Assembly: GCA_023387715.1 (NCBI GenBank)
Contig: JAEWHQ010000303.1
Coordinates: forward strand, 1-10,848
Direction: 5' to 3'
Origin: Pseudomonadota bacterium
GTDB lineage: Bacteria > Pseudomonadota > Alphaproteobacteria > Rhizobiales > Rhizobiaceae
Length of the DNA: 10,848 nt
Every line of letters begins with the position of its first letter. Within the stretch, counting starts at the first letter, position 1. The notes under the pieces are model-generated. The model was not told the DNA's origin and did not search any database. It saw only the letters and a list, made by a program, of their open reading frames with translations. This document shows, piece by piece, positions 1 through 7,052 of this stretch. Made by a program: the position numbers and the translations under genes.

Positions 1-680
1 GTGCGGCGTGAAACAATGGATTGCAACGTGGTGATCAATTGTGCGCCTGCAACAACCGGATCAATGGTTGTGTGTGGCATAGCCGCATGACCGCCTTTAC
101 CGGAGATGATAATATCAAACTCATCGGTTGCAGCCATGATCGGGCCTTTGCAAATGGCAAATTCACCGAGAGCAATACCTGGCCGGTTATGCAAACCATA
201 GACTTCGCGGATCTGGAATTTTTCCAGCAAACCATCTTCGATCATGGCAAGACCGCCGGCGCCACCTTCTTCAGCTGGCTGGAAAATCAAAGCGACAGCG
301 CCGCGGAAATTACGGGTTTCGCTTAAATATTGTGCTGTGCCGAGTAGCATGGCTGTGTGGCCGTCATGGCCGCATGAATGTGCTTTGCCATCGGTTTTAG
401 AAGCCCATTCCACGCCGCTGGTTTCCTGAATAGGCAACGCATCCATATCAGCGCGCAGACCGATGACAGGTCCGTCACCGTGACGGCCTTTAATGATCGC
501 GACAACACCAGTGCGGCCGATACCGGTCACCACTTCATCACAACCGAAGCTTTTCAGCTTGTCTTCGACAAATTTTGCGGTGTTAAAAACATCATAGAGC
601 AATTCAGGATTTTGGTGCAGATAACGGCGCCATTCAGAGACTTCCGATTGCATTTCAACGGCACGATTAAGCACTGGCAT
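1..680 (-). CDS. M20-family amidohydrolase (hippurate hydrolase / N-acyl-amino-acid deacylase type), 3' part missing
   Basis: Zinc-dependent cytoplasmic hydrolase of the HipO/ILR1-like M20 group, which cleaves N-acyl or N-aroyl amino acids; the actual substrate cannot be read from sequence. The frame is open from an ATG at 680-678 to the left edge, giving 226 residues with no stop, so the C-terminal half (rest of the dimerisation domain and last metal ligand) lies outside. Visible landmarks: GLRADMDALPI at residues 74-84, SCGHDGH at 102-108 with likely metal ligands C103 and H105, FQPAEE at 133-138 with the catalytic and metal-binding glutamates E137/E138, H164, and the start of the lid domain (SGKGGHAAMPH, 193-203). 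A GGAG ribosome site lies about 7 bases before the ATG. It is divergent from the carboxypeptidase gene. Family assignment is firm; the physiological role is open. Confidence 0.92.
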   Translation of the reverse strand, partial: MPVLNRAVEMQSEVSEWRRYLHQNPELLYDVFNTAKFVEDKLKSFGCDEVVTGIGRTGVVAIIKGRHGDGPVIGLRADMDALPIQETSGVEWASKTDGKAHSCGHDGHTAMLLGTAQYLSETRNFRGAVALIFQPAEEGGAGGLAMIEDGLLEKFQIREVYGLHNRPGIALGEFAICKGPIMAATDEFDIIISGKGGHAAMPHTTIDPVVAGAQLITTLQSIVSRR

Positions 681-861
681 AGATTAGCTCCGAAATTGAT
701 CTGTAAACCGGCATGGTCGCCGGTGGTTATGGGGTGGTTTCCCTGCCACAGACTATTACTTTTGCATGAAAGAGAGCAATGCCTGTTTGCCTTTTCTATG
801 CCACATGCCTTAGATAAGTCATGCTGAATATTTTAAGCGGCACCAGAACGGAATTAAATTT
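681..861. promoter_or_regulatory. Divergent intergenic region, amidohydrolase / carboxypeptidase
   Basis: These 181 bases separate two divergent starts and should hold both promoters. For the plus-strand carboxypeptidase the best candidate is TTGCCT (787-792), an 18-base spacer, and TAGATA (811-816), leaving about 40 bases of leader. A perfect 6-bp inverted repeat (ACCGGC 707-712, GCCGGT 719-724, 6-base centre) lies about 27 bases upstream of the amidohydrolase start and could be an operator or a leader hairpin. No coding frame or riboswitch is recognisable. Promoter calls are by eye only. Confidence 0.35.
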
Positions 862-1965
862 ATGTTATTGAAACTGATCAAAGGCTGCCTGCCTCTATCC
901 GTCTTAACCGCAACTGCTTTGAGTTGTGCGGCTTTAAGCGGCGCGGCAGCGGCGCCATCTATTGTGGTGGATGTGGCGACAGGCAAAGTTTACGCCCATG
1001 AAGAGGCTTTCCAGCGCTGGTATCCTGCTTCGCTCACCAAAATGATGAGCGCTTATGTGGCGTTTCGTATGCTGGAAGCAGGGCAGGTAACACCCGATAC
1101 GCCGGTGCGCATCAGTGTTATCGCTGCCAAAGAGCCGCCAAGTAAAATGGGTTATAAGTCGGGCTCTGTTATGACGCTGGATACAGCGCTTAAAATCATG
1201 ATGGTTAAATCGGCCAATGACGTATCGGTGGCTGTAGCTGAAACCTTGGGCGGCAGCGTCAATGGTTTTGCCAAAATGATGAATGCGGAAGCTGCACGTT
1301 TAGGTATGAGCGGCTCGCATTTTACCAATCCGCACGGCCTTCCTGATCCGCAAAATTATACGACAGCACGCGACTTGGCCGTATTGGGCATGGCGCTGCG
1401 TCAGCAATTTCCGCAATACGCGCATTATTTCAGCGTCGAAGCACTCGACTTTACCGATGGTCATCGTCAGGAGCTGAACGGAAATATTCTGCTTGGCCGC
1501 TATAATGGCGCAGACGGTATGAAGACCGGCTTCATTTGCGCTTCAGGCTTTAATCTGGTGGCTTCGGCAACCCGTCAAGGCAGAACTGTGATGTCGGTTG
1601 TGCTTGGCGCGACACGACAGGAAACCCGTGCAGCCAAATCGGCTGAATTGATGGAAACAGCTTTTAACGGAAATCCGGCGGCTGCGACAGATTTGAGAAA
1701 TCTCGCACCTTATGGTCAGAACATCAATTCGGCACCGGACTTGCGTGCGCAGATTTGCAATCAGGAAGCGATCGCAGCACGATGGGATGGTCGTGAGGTG
1801 GAAGGCTATATGAAAATAGATTCTCCTTATATCCACGATATCAAACATGAGCCACGCGCAATTACTGTGGGTTTGAGCCAAAAGGCACCCGAAACCAAAC
1901 CGGGACAGCTGCATATTTCACAAGTGCCGATCCCGCTTCAGCGTCCGGTTAGGCAGGGCTCTTAA
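862..1965 (+). CDS. D-alanyl-D-alanine carboxypeptidase, peptidase S11 (low-molecular-weight PBP)
   Basis: Periplasmic serine DD-carboxypeptidase that removes the terminal D-Ala from peptidoglycan pentapeptides, leaving tetrapeptide stems. All three active-site motifs of the penicillin-binding fold are present: SLTK at residues 57-60 (nucleophile S57, K60), SAN at 117-119, and KTG at 221-223. The first 30 or so residues form a signal peptide (K4/K7, hydrophobic core, Ala-rich end with probable signal peptidase I cleavage near A30). The 367-residue length fits the family. The region after about residue 270 has no obvious amphipathic C-terminal anchor of the E. coli PBP5 kind, so the enzyme may be soluble in the periplasm. 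The start is chosen because the signal peptide begins directly after it; the ribosome site (CGGAA) is weak. The GTPase gene follows after 45 bases on the same strand, so co-transcription is possible. The dacA/dacF-type choice is not decided. Confidence 0.95.
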   Translation: MLLKLIKGCLPLSVLTATALSCAALSGAAAAPSIVVDVATGKVYAHEEAFQRWYPASLTKMMSAYVAFRMLEAGQVTPDTPVRISVIAAKEPPSKMGYKSGSVMTLDTALKIMMVKSANDVSVAVAETLGGSVNGFAKMMNAEAARLGMSGSHFTNPHGLPDPQNYTTARDLAVLGMALRQQFPQYAHYFSVEALDFTDGHRQELNGNILLGRYNGADGMKTGFICASGFNLVASATRQGRTVMSVVLGATRQETRAAKSAELMETAFNGNPAAATDLRNLAPYGQNINSAPDLRAQICNQEAIAARWDGREVEGYMKIDSPYIHDIKHEPRAITVGLSQKAPETKPGQLHISQVPIPLQRPVRQGS

Positions 1966-2010
1966 AACTAAAATCTGCATTTTGTGCATGTGAGAAAGTA
2001 ACATAAATCC

Positions 2011-3162
2011 ATGAGTGCGTTCAGCCATCCTATTCCCGTTTCTGTGCTGACAGGGTTTCTCGGCTCCGGAAAAACAACTCTGTTGAACCGGTTGCTGAAA
2101 GATCCTGCACTCACCGATACGGCTGTAATCATCAATGAATTTGGTGAAATCAGCATTGATCATTTGCTGGTTGAGCAATCAAGTGATGGCGTTATTGAGC
2201 TGGCCGATGGCTGCATTTGTTGCACCGTGCGGGGCGAGCTGGTGGATACGCTGGCGGATTTGATTGACCGTTTGCAAACGGGGCAGTTGAAAGCGTTAAA
2301 ACGGGTAGTGATTGAAACCACCGGTCTGGCTGATCCGGGGCCTGTGCTTAATGCCATTATGGGACATCCGGTTTTGTTGCAGGCGTTTCGTCTGGATGGT
2401 GTGCTGACAACGGTTGATGCCGTTAATGCAATGGCCACCATGGATGCGCATGAAGAAGCGGTGAAGCAGATTGCTATGGCTGATCGTATCATCCTTACCA
2501 AAACCGATCTGGTGGAGGATAAGGTTGCTTATGAACATTTGTTGCAGCGCATTCGTTTGCTTAATCCTTCAGCAGAATTGTTGAATGTTTCGGATCAGCA
2601 AACCGGCTATGCCAGTCTTTTTGAATGCGGCCTTTATAATCCGGAAAAGAAAACAGCTGATGTGCAGCGCTGGCTGAATGCGGATGTTTTTGATGATGAG
2701 CACCATCATGATCATGGTCACGATCATCACCACGACCATGTCTGTGGTGAGCATTGCACGCATGAGCACCATCATCATCACCATGATAATGCCATTCGAA
2801 CTTTTGCTTTAAAACATGATCTTCCGGTGCCGTTTTCTGCTTTCGAGATGTTTGTTGATCTGTTGCGTTCAAGTCATGGCGACAAACTCTTGCGGGTCAA
2901 AGGTATTATTCAGATCGCAGAAGATCCGGAGCGCCCGCTGGTGATCCATGGTGTGCAAAAGATTTTCCATCCGCCCGCACGTCTGCCGCATTGGCCGGAA
3001 GGAAAGCCGCAAACTGTGCTGGTGATGATTGTCAAAGATCTGGATGAAAACTATATCCGGGATTTGTTCAATGCGTTTTTAGGCCGTCCCGGCATTGATC
3101 AGGCGGATGGTGCTGCGATGACGGATAATCCGCTGGCTATCCCTGGATTTACGCTGAAATAA
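2011..3162 (+). CDS. COG0523 / CobW-family GTPase with His-rich metal-binding tract
   Basis: Cytoplasmic G3E P-loop GTPase of the COG0523 group, whose members deliver metals, often zinc (ZNG1/YeiR/ZigA types), or support cobalamin cobaltochelatase (CobW). Visible: Walker A GFLGSGKT at residues 15-22; NEFG at 42-45; the signature metal motif CICC at 68-71 (CxCC); ETTGLADP at 102-109; base-recognition TKTD at 163-166. Residues 231-258 hold 17 histidines and 2 cysteines in 28 positions, a likely metal buffer, followed by the CobW C-terminal domain (about 265-370). Length 383 residues is normal. No cobalamin genes are in the window, so a zinc role is more likely than CobW proper, but this is inference. 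No clear zinc-uptake-regulator box is visible in the 45 bases upstream; a GAGAAAG element at 1992-1998 is a poor, distant ribosome site. Ends 3 bases from the convergent tusA stop. Confidence 0.93.
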   Translation: MSAFSHPIPVSVLTGFLGSGKTTLLNRLLKDPALTDTAVIINEFGEISIDHLLVEQSSDGVIELADGCICCTVRGELVDTLADLIDRLQTGQLKALKRVVIETTGLADPGPVLNAIMGHPVLLQAFRLDGVLTTVDAVNAMATMDAHEEAVKQIAMADRIILTKTDLVEDKVAYEHLLQRIRLLNPSAELLNVSDQQTGYASLFECGLYNPEKKTADVQRWLNADVFDDEHHHDHGHDHHHDHVCGEHCTHEHHHHHHDNAIRTFALKHDLPVPFSAFEMFVDLLRSSHGDKLLRVKGIIQIAEDPERPLVIHGVQKIFHPPARLPHWPEGKPQTVLVMIVKDLDENYIRDLFNAFLGRPGIDQADGAAMTDNPLAIPGFTLK

Positions 3163-3176
3163 GTTTCACGCTTTTT
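3153..3176 (+). terminator. Compact intrinsic terminator over the cobW-family stop codon
   Basis: GCTGAAA (3153-3159) pairs with TTTCA (3164-3168) plus GC (3170-3171), with C3169 bulged and a TAAG loop, followed by five T (3172-3176). The loop contains the GTPase stop codon (3160-3162) and the distal arm covers the convergent tusA stop (3166-3168). The stem is short and A/T-rich, so strength is uncertain. Confidence 0.45.
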
Positions 3177-3408
3177 GAATGCGGAAGCTAAAGATAACAC
3201 CATCATTTTCCTGATGAATGATGGTGTGACCTTCATTTGCACAAAAATGCGGAATGTCGAGACGTGACATCGGATCGGTCGTGCGAACTTCAAGCACGTC
3301 TTTGCTTGCCATATCCTGCAATTTACGTCGTGTTTTAAGCACGGGAAGCGGGCAGTTAAGCCCGCGTAAATCGTAAATGAGTGCCTGTTTTTCTTCAGAC
3401 ATAGTCAT
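3166..3408 (-). CDS. tusA: TusA/SirA-family sulfurtransferase
   Basis: Small cytoplasmic sulfur-carrier protein of 80 residues. Family members accept persulfide sulfur from cysteine desulfurase on one conserved cysteine and pass it on for tRNA thiolation, molybdenum cofactor or other sulfur pathways. The signature is RGLNCPLPVLKTR at residues 15-27, with the active cysteine C19 in the CPxP motif; the rest shows the expected beta-alpha-beta-alpha pattern ending near FSFRI. The ATG at 3408-3406 shares one base with the stop of the upstream lipoprotein gene (TAATG), which suggests translational coupling; a second in-frame ATG lies at codon 3 and could be the true start. There is no strong separate ribosome site. 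It converges on the COG0523 GTPase gene with a 3-base gap. The general family is secure; which sulfur pathway it serves is not. Confidence 0.92.
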   Translation of the reverse strand: MTMSEEKQALIYDLRGLNCPLPVLKTRRKLQDMASKDVLEVRTTDPMSRLDIPHFCANEGHTIIHQENDGVIFSFRIQKA

Positions 3409-4682
3409 TATTTTTTGAACATGCCCCAGAGACTCTTTTTCTCTGAAACGGCACCGGTCACAGTTGTATCTGCCTGTTCAATTGCATCCTGCGCCATGAT
3501 GTTGTTTTCAGTTGGTACAGGTGCCGCTGCCGGATTATTTGCTGGCACAGGCACGGAAGTGGCGGCAGGCGCTGCTTCAGGTGCAACAGGTGCTTGAGCA
3601 GGTACAGGAGCCGCAACAGGTGCACTCGCTGGCACTGAGGCAGGTACTGATGCTGGCACAACTGCCGGGGCAGATGCTGGTGCGGTTGCCGGAGTAACAG
3701 CCGGTGTTGCCGCTGGTGCCGAATAATTCAATGATGGCGGTTCGCGGCTGACTTTTTCACCGCGTGCGCGTGCGGCACTCCAAGCAGAAACTAGCTTGGC
3801 TTCGGCAAGTCCGGCAATTGAGGGAGAAAGCGGCTTACCGCTTTTGGTGGTTGCTGCGCTAAAGGCTGCCTCATAGGTCTTGTGATAGCTGGTGAAGGCC
3901 GTGCTGATGGCTTCCGACTGCATGGTCGGCGGGCAGGCAGCGGTTGCCGGACTACCGCTAGGAATTGCATTATTATTGAAGACATAACGCTTTTCGCACA
4001 CGTCCACTTTTGGCGGCACTTTGGTGACTTCAAAAGCATCATAGCCTTGTTTGAGCATTTTCCAGAATTCATAGTTTGAATCGTTGCGGTAGCGCGCCAT
4101 ATTGGCTGCGGTCATCCGGAACGGAAATGCCTGAATCTGGAATGCACGCTGGCCGCCGACAAAAGCATCGCGACCGAAGGCGTAAATTTCTGAAACCTGT
4201 TCGTCGGTCATGGAATAACAGCCTGCTGATGAGCAGGCGCCATGCACCATCAAATGCTGGCCGGTGCGGCCATGCGCACGGTCATAAGCATTCGGGAAGC
4301 CCATATTAAAGGCCAGATAATATTGTGAGTTAGGGTTCATCTGACCCGGATAAACGGTGTAGAAACCTTCCGGTGCCTGACGGTCACCTTCTACAAATTT
4401 AGGGCCGAGCTTGCCCGACCATTTGCAGATTTCATAGGAAGAAATCATGTCATAGCGGCCGTTATTCTTCTGTTTCCAGACCTCTAACACACCTTCTTCT
4501 TTGAAAATACGAACCATGACAGGCGAGGTGCGGGTCATGCCCTTCGCCTTCATCTGAGCAACGATTTTCTGTGGCAGAGGCTTTTCAGCCTTCATACCCA
4601 GATCATCAAACGCAGATCCCTGACAACCGGCTAAAAGCACGGAAGCCATTAAACTTGCAAAAATTGCGGTTCTGATTTTCAT
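3408..4682 (-). CDS. YafK-like L,D-transpeptidase-fold lipoprotein with Ala/Pro/Val-rich C-terminal tail
   Basis: Lipoprotein with an L,D-transpeptidase catalytic (YkuD-fold) domain, predicted in the periplasm. Residues 1-20 form a type II signal peptide with lipobox LLAGC; the lipidated cysteine is C20, followed by Q, which in E. coli would direct outer-membrane sorting. The catalytic motif is VHGACSSAGCYSMTD at 146-160, with H147 and nucleophile C155. This motif resembles E. coli YafK (LdtF/DpaA), which is reported to release Braun lipoprotein from peptidoglycan, so hydrolysis rather than cross-linking is possible. About residues 160-320 are a helical-looking extension with C235/C254-type cysteines of unknown use. 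Residues 322-390 are low complexity, almost all Ala, Pro and Val with PAS(V/A) repeats, ending in a short basic tail FKK. At 424 residues it is much longer than YafK (about 246). The stop overlaps tusA by one base. The ribosome site (ACGGG) is weak. Confidence 0.88.
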   Translation of the reverse strand: MKIRTAIFASLMASVLLAGCQGSAFDDLGMKAEKPLPQKIVAQMKAKGMTRTSPVMVRIFKEEGVLEVWKQKNNGRYDMISSYEICKWSGKLGPKFVEGDRQAPEGFYTVYPGQMNPNSQYYLAFNMGFPNAYDRAHGRTGQHLMVHGACSSAGCYSMTDEQVSEIYAFGRDAFVGGQRAFQIQAFPFRMTAANMARYRNDSNYEFWKMLKQGYDAFEVTKVPPKVDVCEKRYVFNNNAIPSGSPATAACPPTMQSEAISTAFTSYHKTYEAAFSAATTKSGKPLSPSIAGLAEAKLVSAWSAARARGEKVSREPPSLNYSAPAATPAVTPATAPASAPAVVPASVPASVPASAPVAAPVPAQAPVAPEAAPAATSVPVPANNPAAAPVPTENNIMAQDAIEQADTTVTGAVSEKKSLWGMFKK

Positions 4683-4969
4683 ACCCGTTATGCCTACTTA
4701 ACTCGTGCGACACATCATCAATATTGCCGATTAACCGACATTTGGAAAGGGAAGGCTAGCAGTAAAACCTTTCAGTAAGGTTGACAAATTCTTGCTCTGA
4801 GTTAGCCAAACTATGCTTTTTTGGCAATTCCCGTCATTTTTTATCTATCCGGCACTGAATTGCGGAATGCGATCTTAAGTCTAAGTAATAATTCAATATT
4901 GTGCAAATTTGACAAATCTATGAGCAGAATATGCGCAGATAACAGTTTGTAACAAGCCGACATATTTGC
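4683..4969 (-). promoter_or_regulatory. Upstream region of the YafK-like lipoprotein gene
   Basis: With the terminator next to it this is the only gap above 300 bases. No credible gene is seen on either strand. On the minus strand TTGCAC (4906-4901), a 17-base spacer and TAGACT (4883-4878) make the best promoter, giving a leader near 190 bases. Within that leader are two small inverted repeats: GCCAAA/TTTGGC around 4805-4824 and AACCTT/AAGGTT around 4767-4783. On the plus strand there are TTGACA hexamers at 4781-4786 and 4909-4914, but neither has a good -10 at normal spacing. It is A/T-rich compared with the genes. All promoter calls are by eye. Confidence 0.35.
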
Positions 4970-5010
4970 ATGAAAAAGCCCGATATTGCGACAATATCGG
5001 GCTTTTTCAT
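4970..5010 (-). terminator. Strong rho-independent terminator downstream of accA
   Basis: A perfect 19-bp inverted repeat (4970-4988 with 4992-5010) around a 3-base loop (CGA). The core is GCCCGATATTG paired with its complement, flanked by AAAAA on one side and TTTTT on the other, so each strand reads GC-rich stem then T-run. It starts 21 bases beyond the accA stop and would end that minus-strand transcript. By symmetry it could also stop plus-strand transcripts coming from the gap. Confidence 0.88.
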
Positions 5011-5030
5011 TTTAAGCTCAAAGGCAGAGA

Positions 5031-5984
5031 TCAGATGTTTCTGCCGATTTCGAGGAACTTCTTGCGGCGTTCCTGCTTCAATGTTTCACCATCAACACCC
5101 TGCATGGAGCGCAAGGCTGACGCGATGAATTCGCCGGTTGCATCCATTGCAGCGACACGGTCACGATGCGCACCGCCCATTGCTTCAGGGATGATGCCGT
5201 CAATGACTTTCAATTCCAACAGGTCCTGTGCGGTGATGCGCATATTGGCTGCTGCATCTTTTGCACGGGTTGAATCGTGCCACAGAATGGAGGCTGCACC
5301 TTCCGGTGAGATAACCGAGTAGATGGAGTTTTCCAGCATGTAAACGCGGTTGGCAACAGCGATAGCAATCGCACCGCCTGAACCACCTTCACCAAGGATG
5401 ATGGAAATCACGGGTACTTTCAGATTGAGGCAAGCAGCTGTAGAGCGCGCAATGGCCTCTGCCTGACCGCGTTCTTCCGCGCTGATGCCGGGATAAGCGC
5501 CTGCCGTATCAACAAGAGAAATAACCGGCAGACCAAAACGGTCAGCCATTTCCATCACGCGCACAGCTTTACGATAGCCTTCAGGGCGAGCCGAACCAAA
5601 ATTATGCTTTAAGCGGGTTTTGGTGTCATGGCCTTTTTCCTGACCAAGTACCGCAACCGCTTCACCGTTGAAGCGGGCAAAGCCGGCTTGCAATGCGTCG
5701 TCATTGGCAAATTTACGGTCACCGGCCAGCGGTGTGAATTCGGTGAACAGATGATTGATGTAATCCAGGCAATGCGGACGATCCGGATGGCGGGCAACTT
5801 GTGTTTTCTGCCATGGGGTCAGCTTGCGATAAAGATCGCGCAAAGCATCTGAAGAACGCTTTTCAAGGCGTTTGATTTCGTCGCTCATATCGACGCTGCC
5901 ATCTTCTTCGCCGAGTTTTTTCAGCTGGAGAATTTGACCTTCAAGATCGGCGACTGGTTTTTCAAAATCGAGGTAATTGTACAT
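5031..5984 (-). CDS. accA: Acetyl-CoA carboxylase carboxyltransferase subunit alpha
   Basis: Alpha subunit of the carboxyltransferase that, with AccD, moves the carboxyl group from biotin-BCCP to acetyl-CoA to make malonyl-CoA, the first committed step of fatty acid synthesis; cytoplasmic. The protein is 317 residues, the usual length. It begins with the typical N-terminal segment (LDFEKPVADLE, residues 5-15), then KPEGYRKA-like SARPEGYRKA at 131-140, DTAGAYPG at 159-166, the glycine turn GEGGSGGA at 198-205 and SVISPEGAASILW at 223-235, which build the biotin-binding and oxyanion site of the crotonase fold. The ATG at 5984-5982 is preceded by only a weak CAGG ribosome site, but the start fits homologues. 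It lies 142 bases after xerD on the same strand and ends with a strong terminator. AccD and the biotin subunits are not in the window, as is normal. Confidence 0.97.
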   Translation of the reverse strand: MYNYLDFEKPVADLEGQILQLKKLGEEDGSVDMSDEIKRLEKRSSDALRDLYRKLTPWQKTQVARHPDRPHCLDYINHLFTEFTPLAGDRKFANDDALQAGFARFNGEAVAVLGQEKGHDTKTRLKHNFGSARPEGYRKAVRVMEMADRFGLPVISLVDTAGAYPGISAEERGQAEAIARSTAACLNLKVPVISIILGEGGSGGAIAIAVANRVYMLENSIYSVISPEGAASILWHDSTRAKDAAANMRITAQDLLELKVIDGIIPEAMGGAHRDRVAAMDATGEFIASALRSMQGVDGETLKQERRKKFLEIGRNI

Positions 5985-6052
5985 ATGGCCTGACTGTGTA
6001 TGCGTTTTTCAAAGCAAACGTGTTGGGTCTCATGAGGACTGAGCCTCGACAA

Positions 6053-6085
6053 GTTATAGATATTCACTCTTACCCCAAAGTGCAA
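6053..6085 (-). promoter_or_regulatory. Candidate accA promoter
   Basis: In the 142-base xerD-accA gap the minus strand has TTGCAC (6085-6080) and, further on, TATCTATAAC, offering -10 choices TATCTA (17-base spacer) or TATAAC (21-base spacer, too long). The leader would be about 65-70 bases. No convincing terminator for xerD is seen in the same gap, so accA may also receive read-through. Visual match only. Confidence 0.3.
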
Positions 6086-6126
6086 ATCCGAGGCAAAAGT
6101 TTTTTCTTCTCATACCTTCCGCGGGC

Positions 6127-7050
6127 TCAATCGGCAAGCGGATGATGATCATTTACAAGTTTGTGCAGTCTTTCTTCGAGCACATGGGTATAAATTTGTG
6201 TCGTAGAGATGTCCGAATGCCCTAATAATTGCTGCACAGAACGTAAATCTGCACCATTTTGCAATAAATGGCTGGCAAAAGCATGGCGAAGTACGTGCGG
6301 GGAGACGCTATTGGCTGAAATTCCGGTACGTGCTGCCAGTGCTTTTAAATCACGGGCAAAGACCTGACGCGCCAGATGGCCGCTTTCCGACGGTGCCGGA
6401 AAGAGCCATGGATTTTCTTCATAATCGGCACGCGCGTCGCGCAAATCCAGATAAAAATGTAAAGCCTCACGCGCTTTTGATGATAAAGGCACGATCCGTT
6501 CTTTGGAGCCTTTACCGCGTACCAGCAAAAAACGCTGATCAGAACGCGCGACACTCACCGGCAGACTGACAAGTTCGGAAACACGCAAACCGGTTGCATA
6601 TAAAGTTTCAAGCAGCGCATAAAGGCGCACACATTGAAATTTTGTCAGTGGTTCGGGTGGGGTTTCTGCCTCCGCCTGAGCGCGATCCAACAGTTTTGAA
6701 ACCGTATCTTCGCTCATGATTTTTGGCAGCGCCATTTGCTTTTTAGGCGCATCAAGCGTGCCGGTCGGGTCATCTCCACGCAGGTTTTCAGTATAAAGAA
6801 AACGGAAAAACTGTTTAAGCGCGGAGAGGCGGCGCGCCTGCGAACTGGCGGCAAAACCAAGCACTGCCATCTGATTGAGACAATCACGCAAATCTTGCGG
6901 TTGCGCTTCCACCAGATTGACAGCGTTTGTTTGTAAAAGCTCTGTGCAAGCTTCCAGATCACGCCGATAGGATTCAAGCGTGTTTTGTGCGGCACCGCGT
7001 TCCGCACTCATCATTTCCAGAAAGCTTTCAATCGCAACAGCTGCACGCAT
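6127..7050 (-). CDS. xerD: Tyrosine recombinase XerD (dif-site chromosome dimer resolution)
   Basis: Site-specific tyrosine recombinase that, with XerC and FtsK, resolves chromosome dimers at dif. The 307-residue protein has an N-terminal SAM-like DNA-binding domain (about 5-95) and a C-terminal catalytic domain. All six catalytic positions are present: R156 (ATGLRVSEL), K180 (RGKGSKER), H252 and R255 (PHVLRHAFA), H278 (LLGHSD) and nucleophile Y287 (TQIYTHV). These sit exactly 8 residues beyond the E. coli XerD positions R148, K172, H244, R247, H270 and Y279 as I recall them, so spacing is conserved. Placement beside accA and a core gene block argues for housekeeping XerD rather than a phage integrase; XerC is the main alternative. 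The start lies 2 bases after the stop of the small membrane protein, and the GAGGA ribosome site lies inside that upstream gene about 12 bases before the ATG. Confidence 0.93.
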   Translation of the reverse strand: MRAAVAIESFLEMMSAERGAAQNTLESYRRDLEACTELLQTNAVNLVEAQPQDLRDCLNQMAVLGFAASSQARRLSALKQFFRFLYTENLRGDDPTGTLDAPKKQMALPKIMSEDTVSKLLDRAQAEAETPPEPLTKFQCVRLYALLETLYATGLRVSELVSLPVSVARSDQRFLLVRGKGSKERIVPLSSKAREALHFYLDLRDARADYEENPWLFPAPSESGHLARQVFARDLKALAARTGISANSVSPHVLRHAFASHLLQNGADLRSVQQLLGHSDISTTQIYTHVLEERLHKLVNDHHPLAD

Positions 7051-7052
7051 TT

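Noticed and set aside
378..827. 149-residue open frame on the plus strand
   Set aside because: It lies antisense over the M20 amidohydrolase, whose minus frame shows all expected motifs; the plus-strand product has no recognisable pattern and no ribosome site.
1973..1992. TGCA-TTTTG-TGCA hairpin as a terminator behind the carboxypeptidase gene
   Set aside because: The stem is only 4 bp and no T-run follows; read-through into the GTPase gene is more likely.
1966..2010. GTAACATAA as half of a zinc-uptake-regulator box before the COG0523 gene
   Set aside because: Only one imperfect half is present with no symmetrical partner, so it is not distinguishable from chance.
2561..2872. His/Asp-rich 103-residue frame on the minus strand
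   Set aside because: It is the complement of the histidine tract of the GTPase; CAT/CAC codons read as ATG/GTG or shifted His/Asp codons on the other strand, which produces an artificial His-rich protein.
3458..3697. Gln/Val- or Leu/His-rich frames around the Ala/Pro tail, on both strands
   Set aside because: They are shadow frames of the low-complexity repeat in the lipoprotein gene, with no start signals of their own.
6127..7050. Tyrosine recombinase as sign of an integrated element
   Set aside because: Catalytic spacing matches housekeeping XerD and the neighbours are core genes; no tRNA, attachment-site repeat or phage gene is visible.
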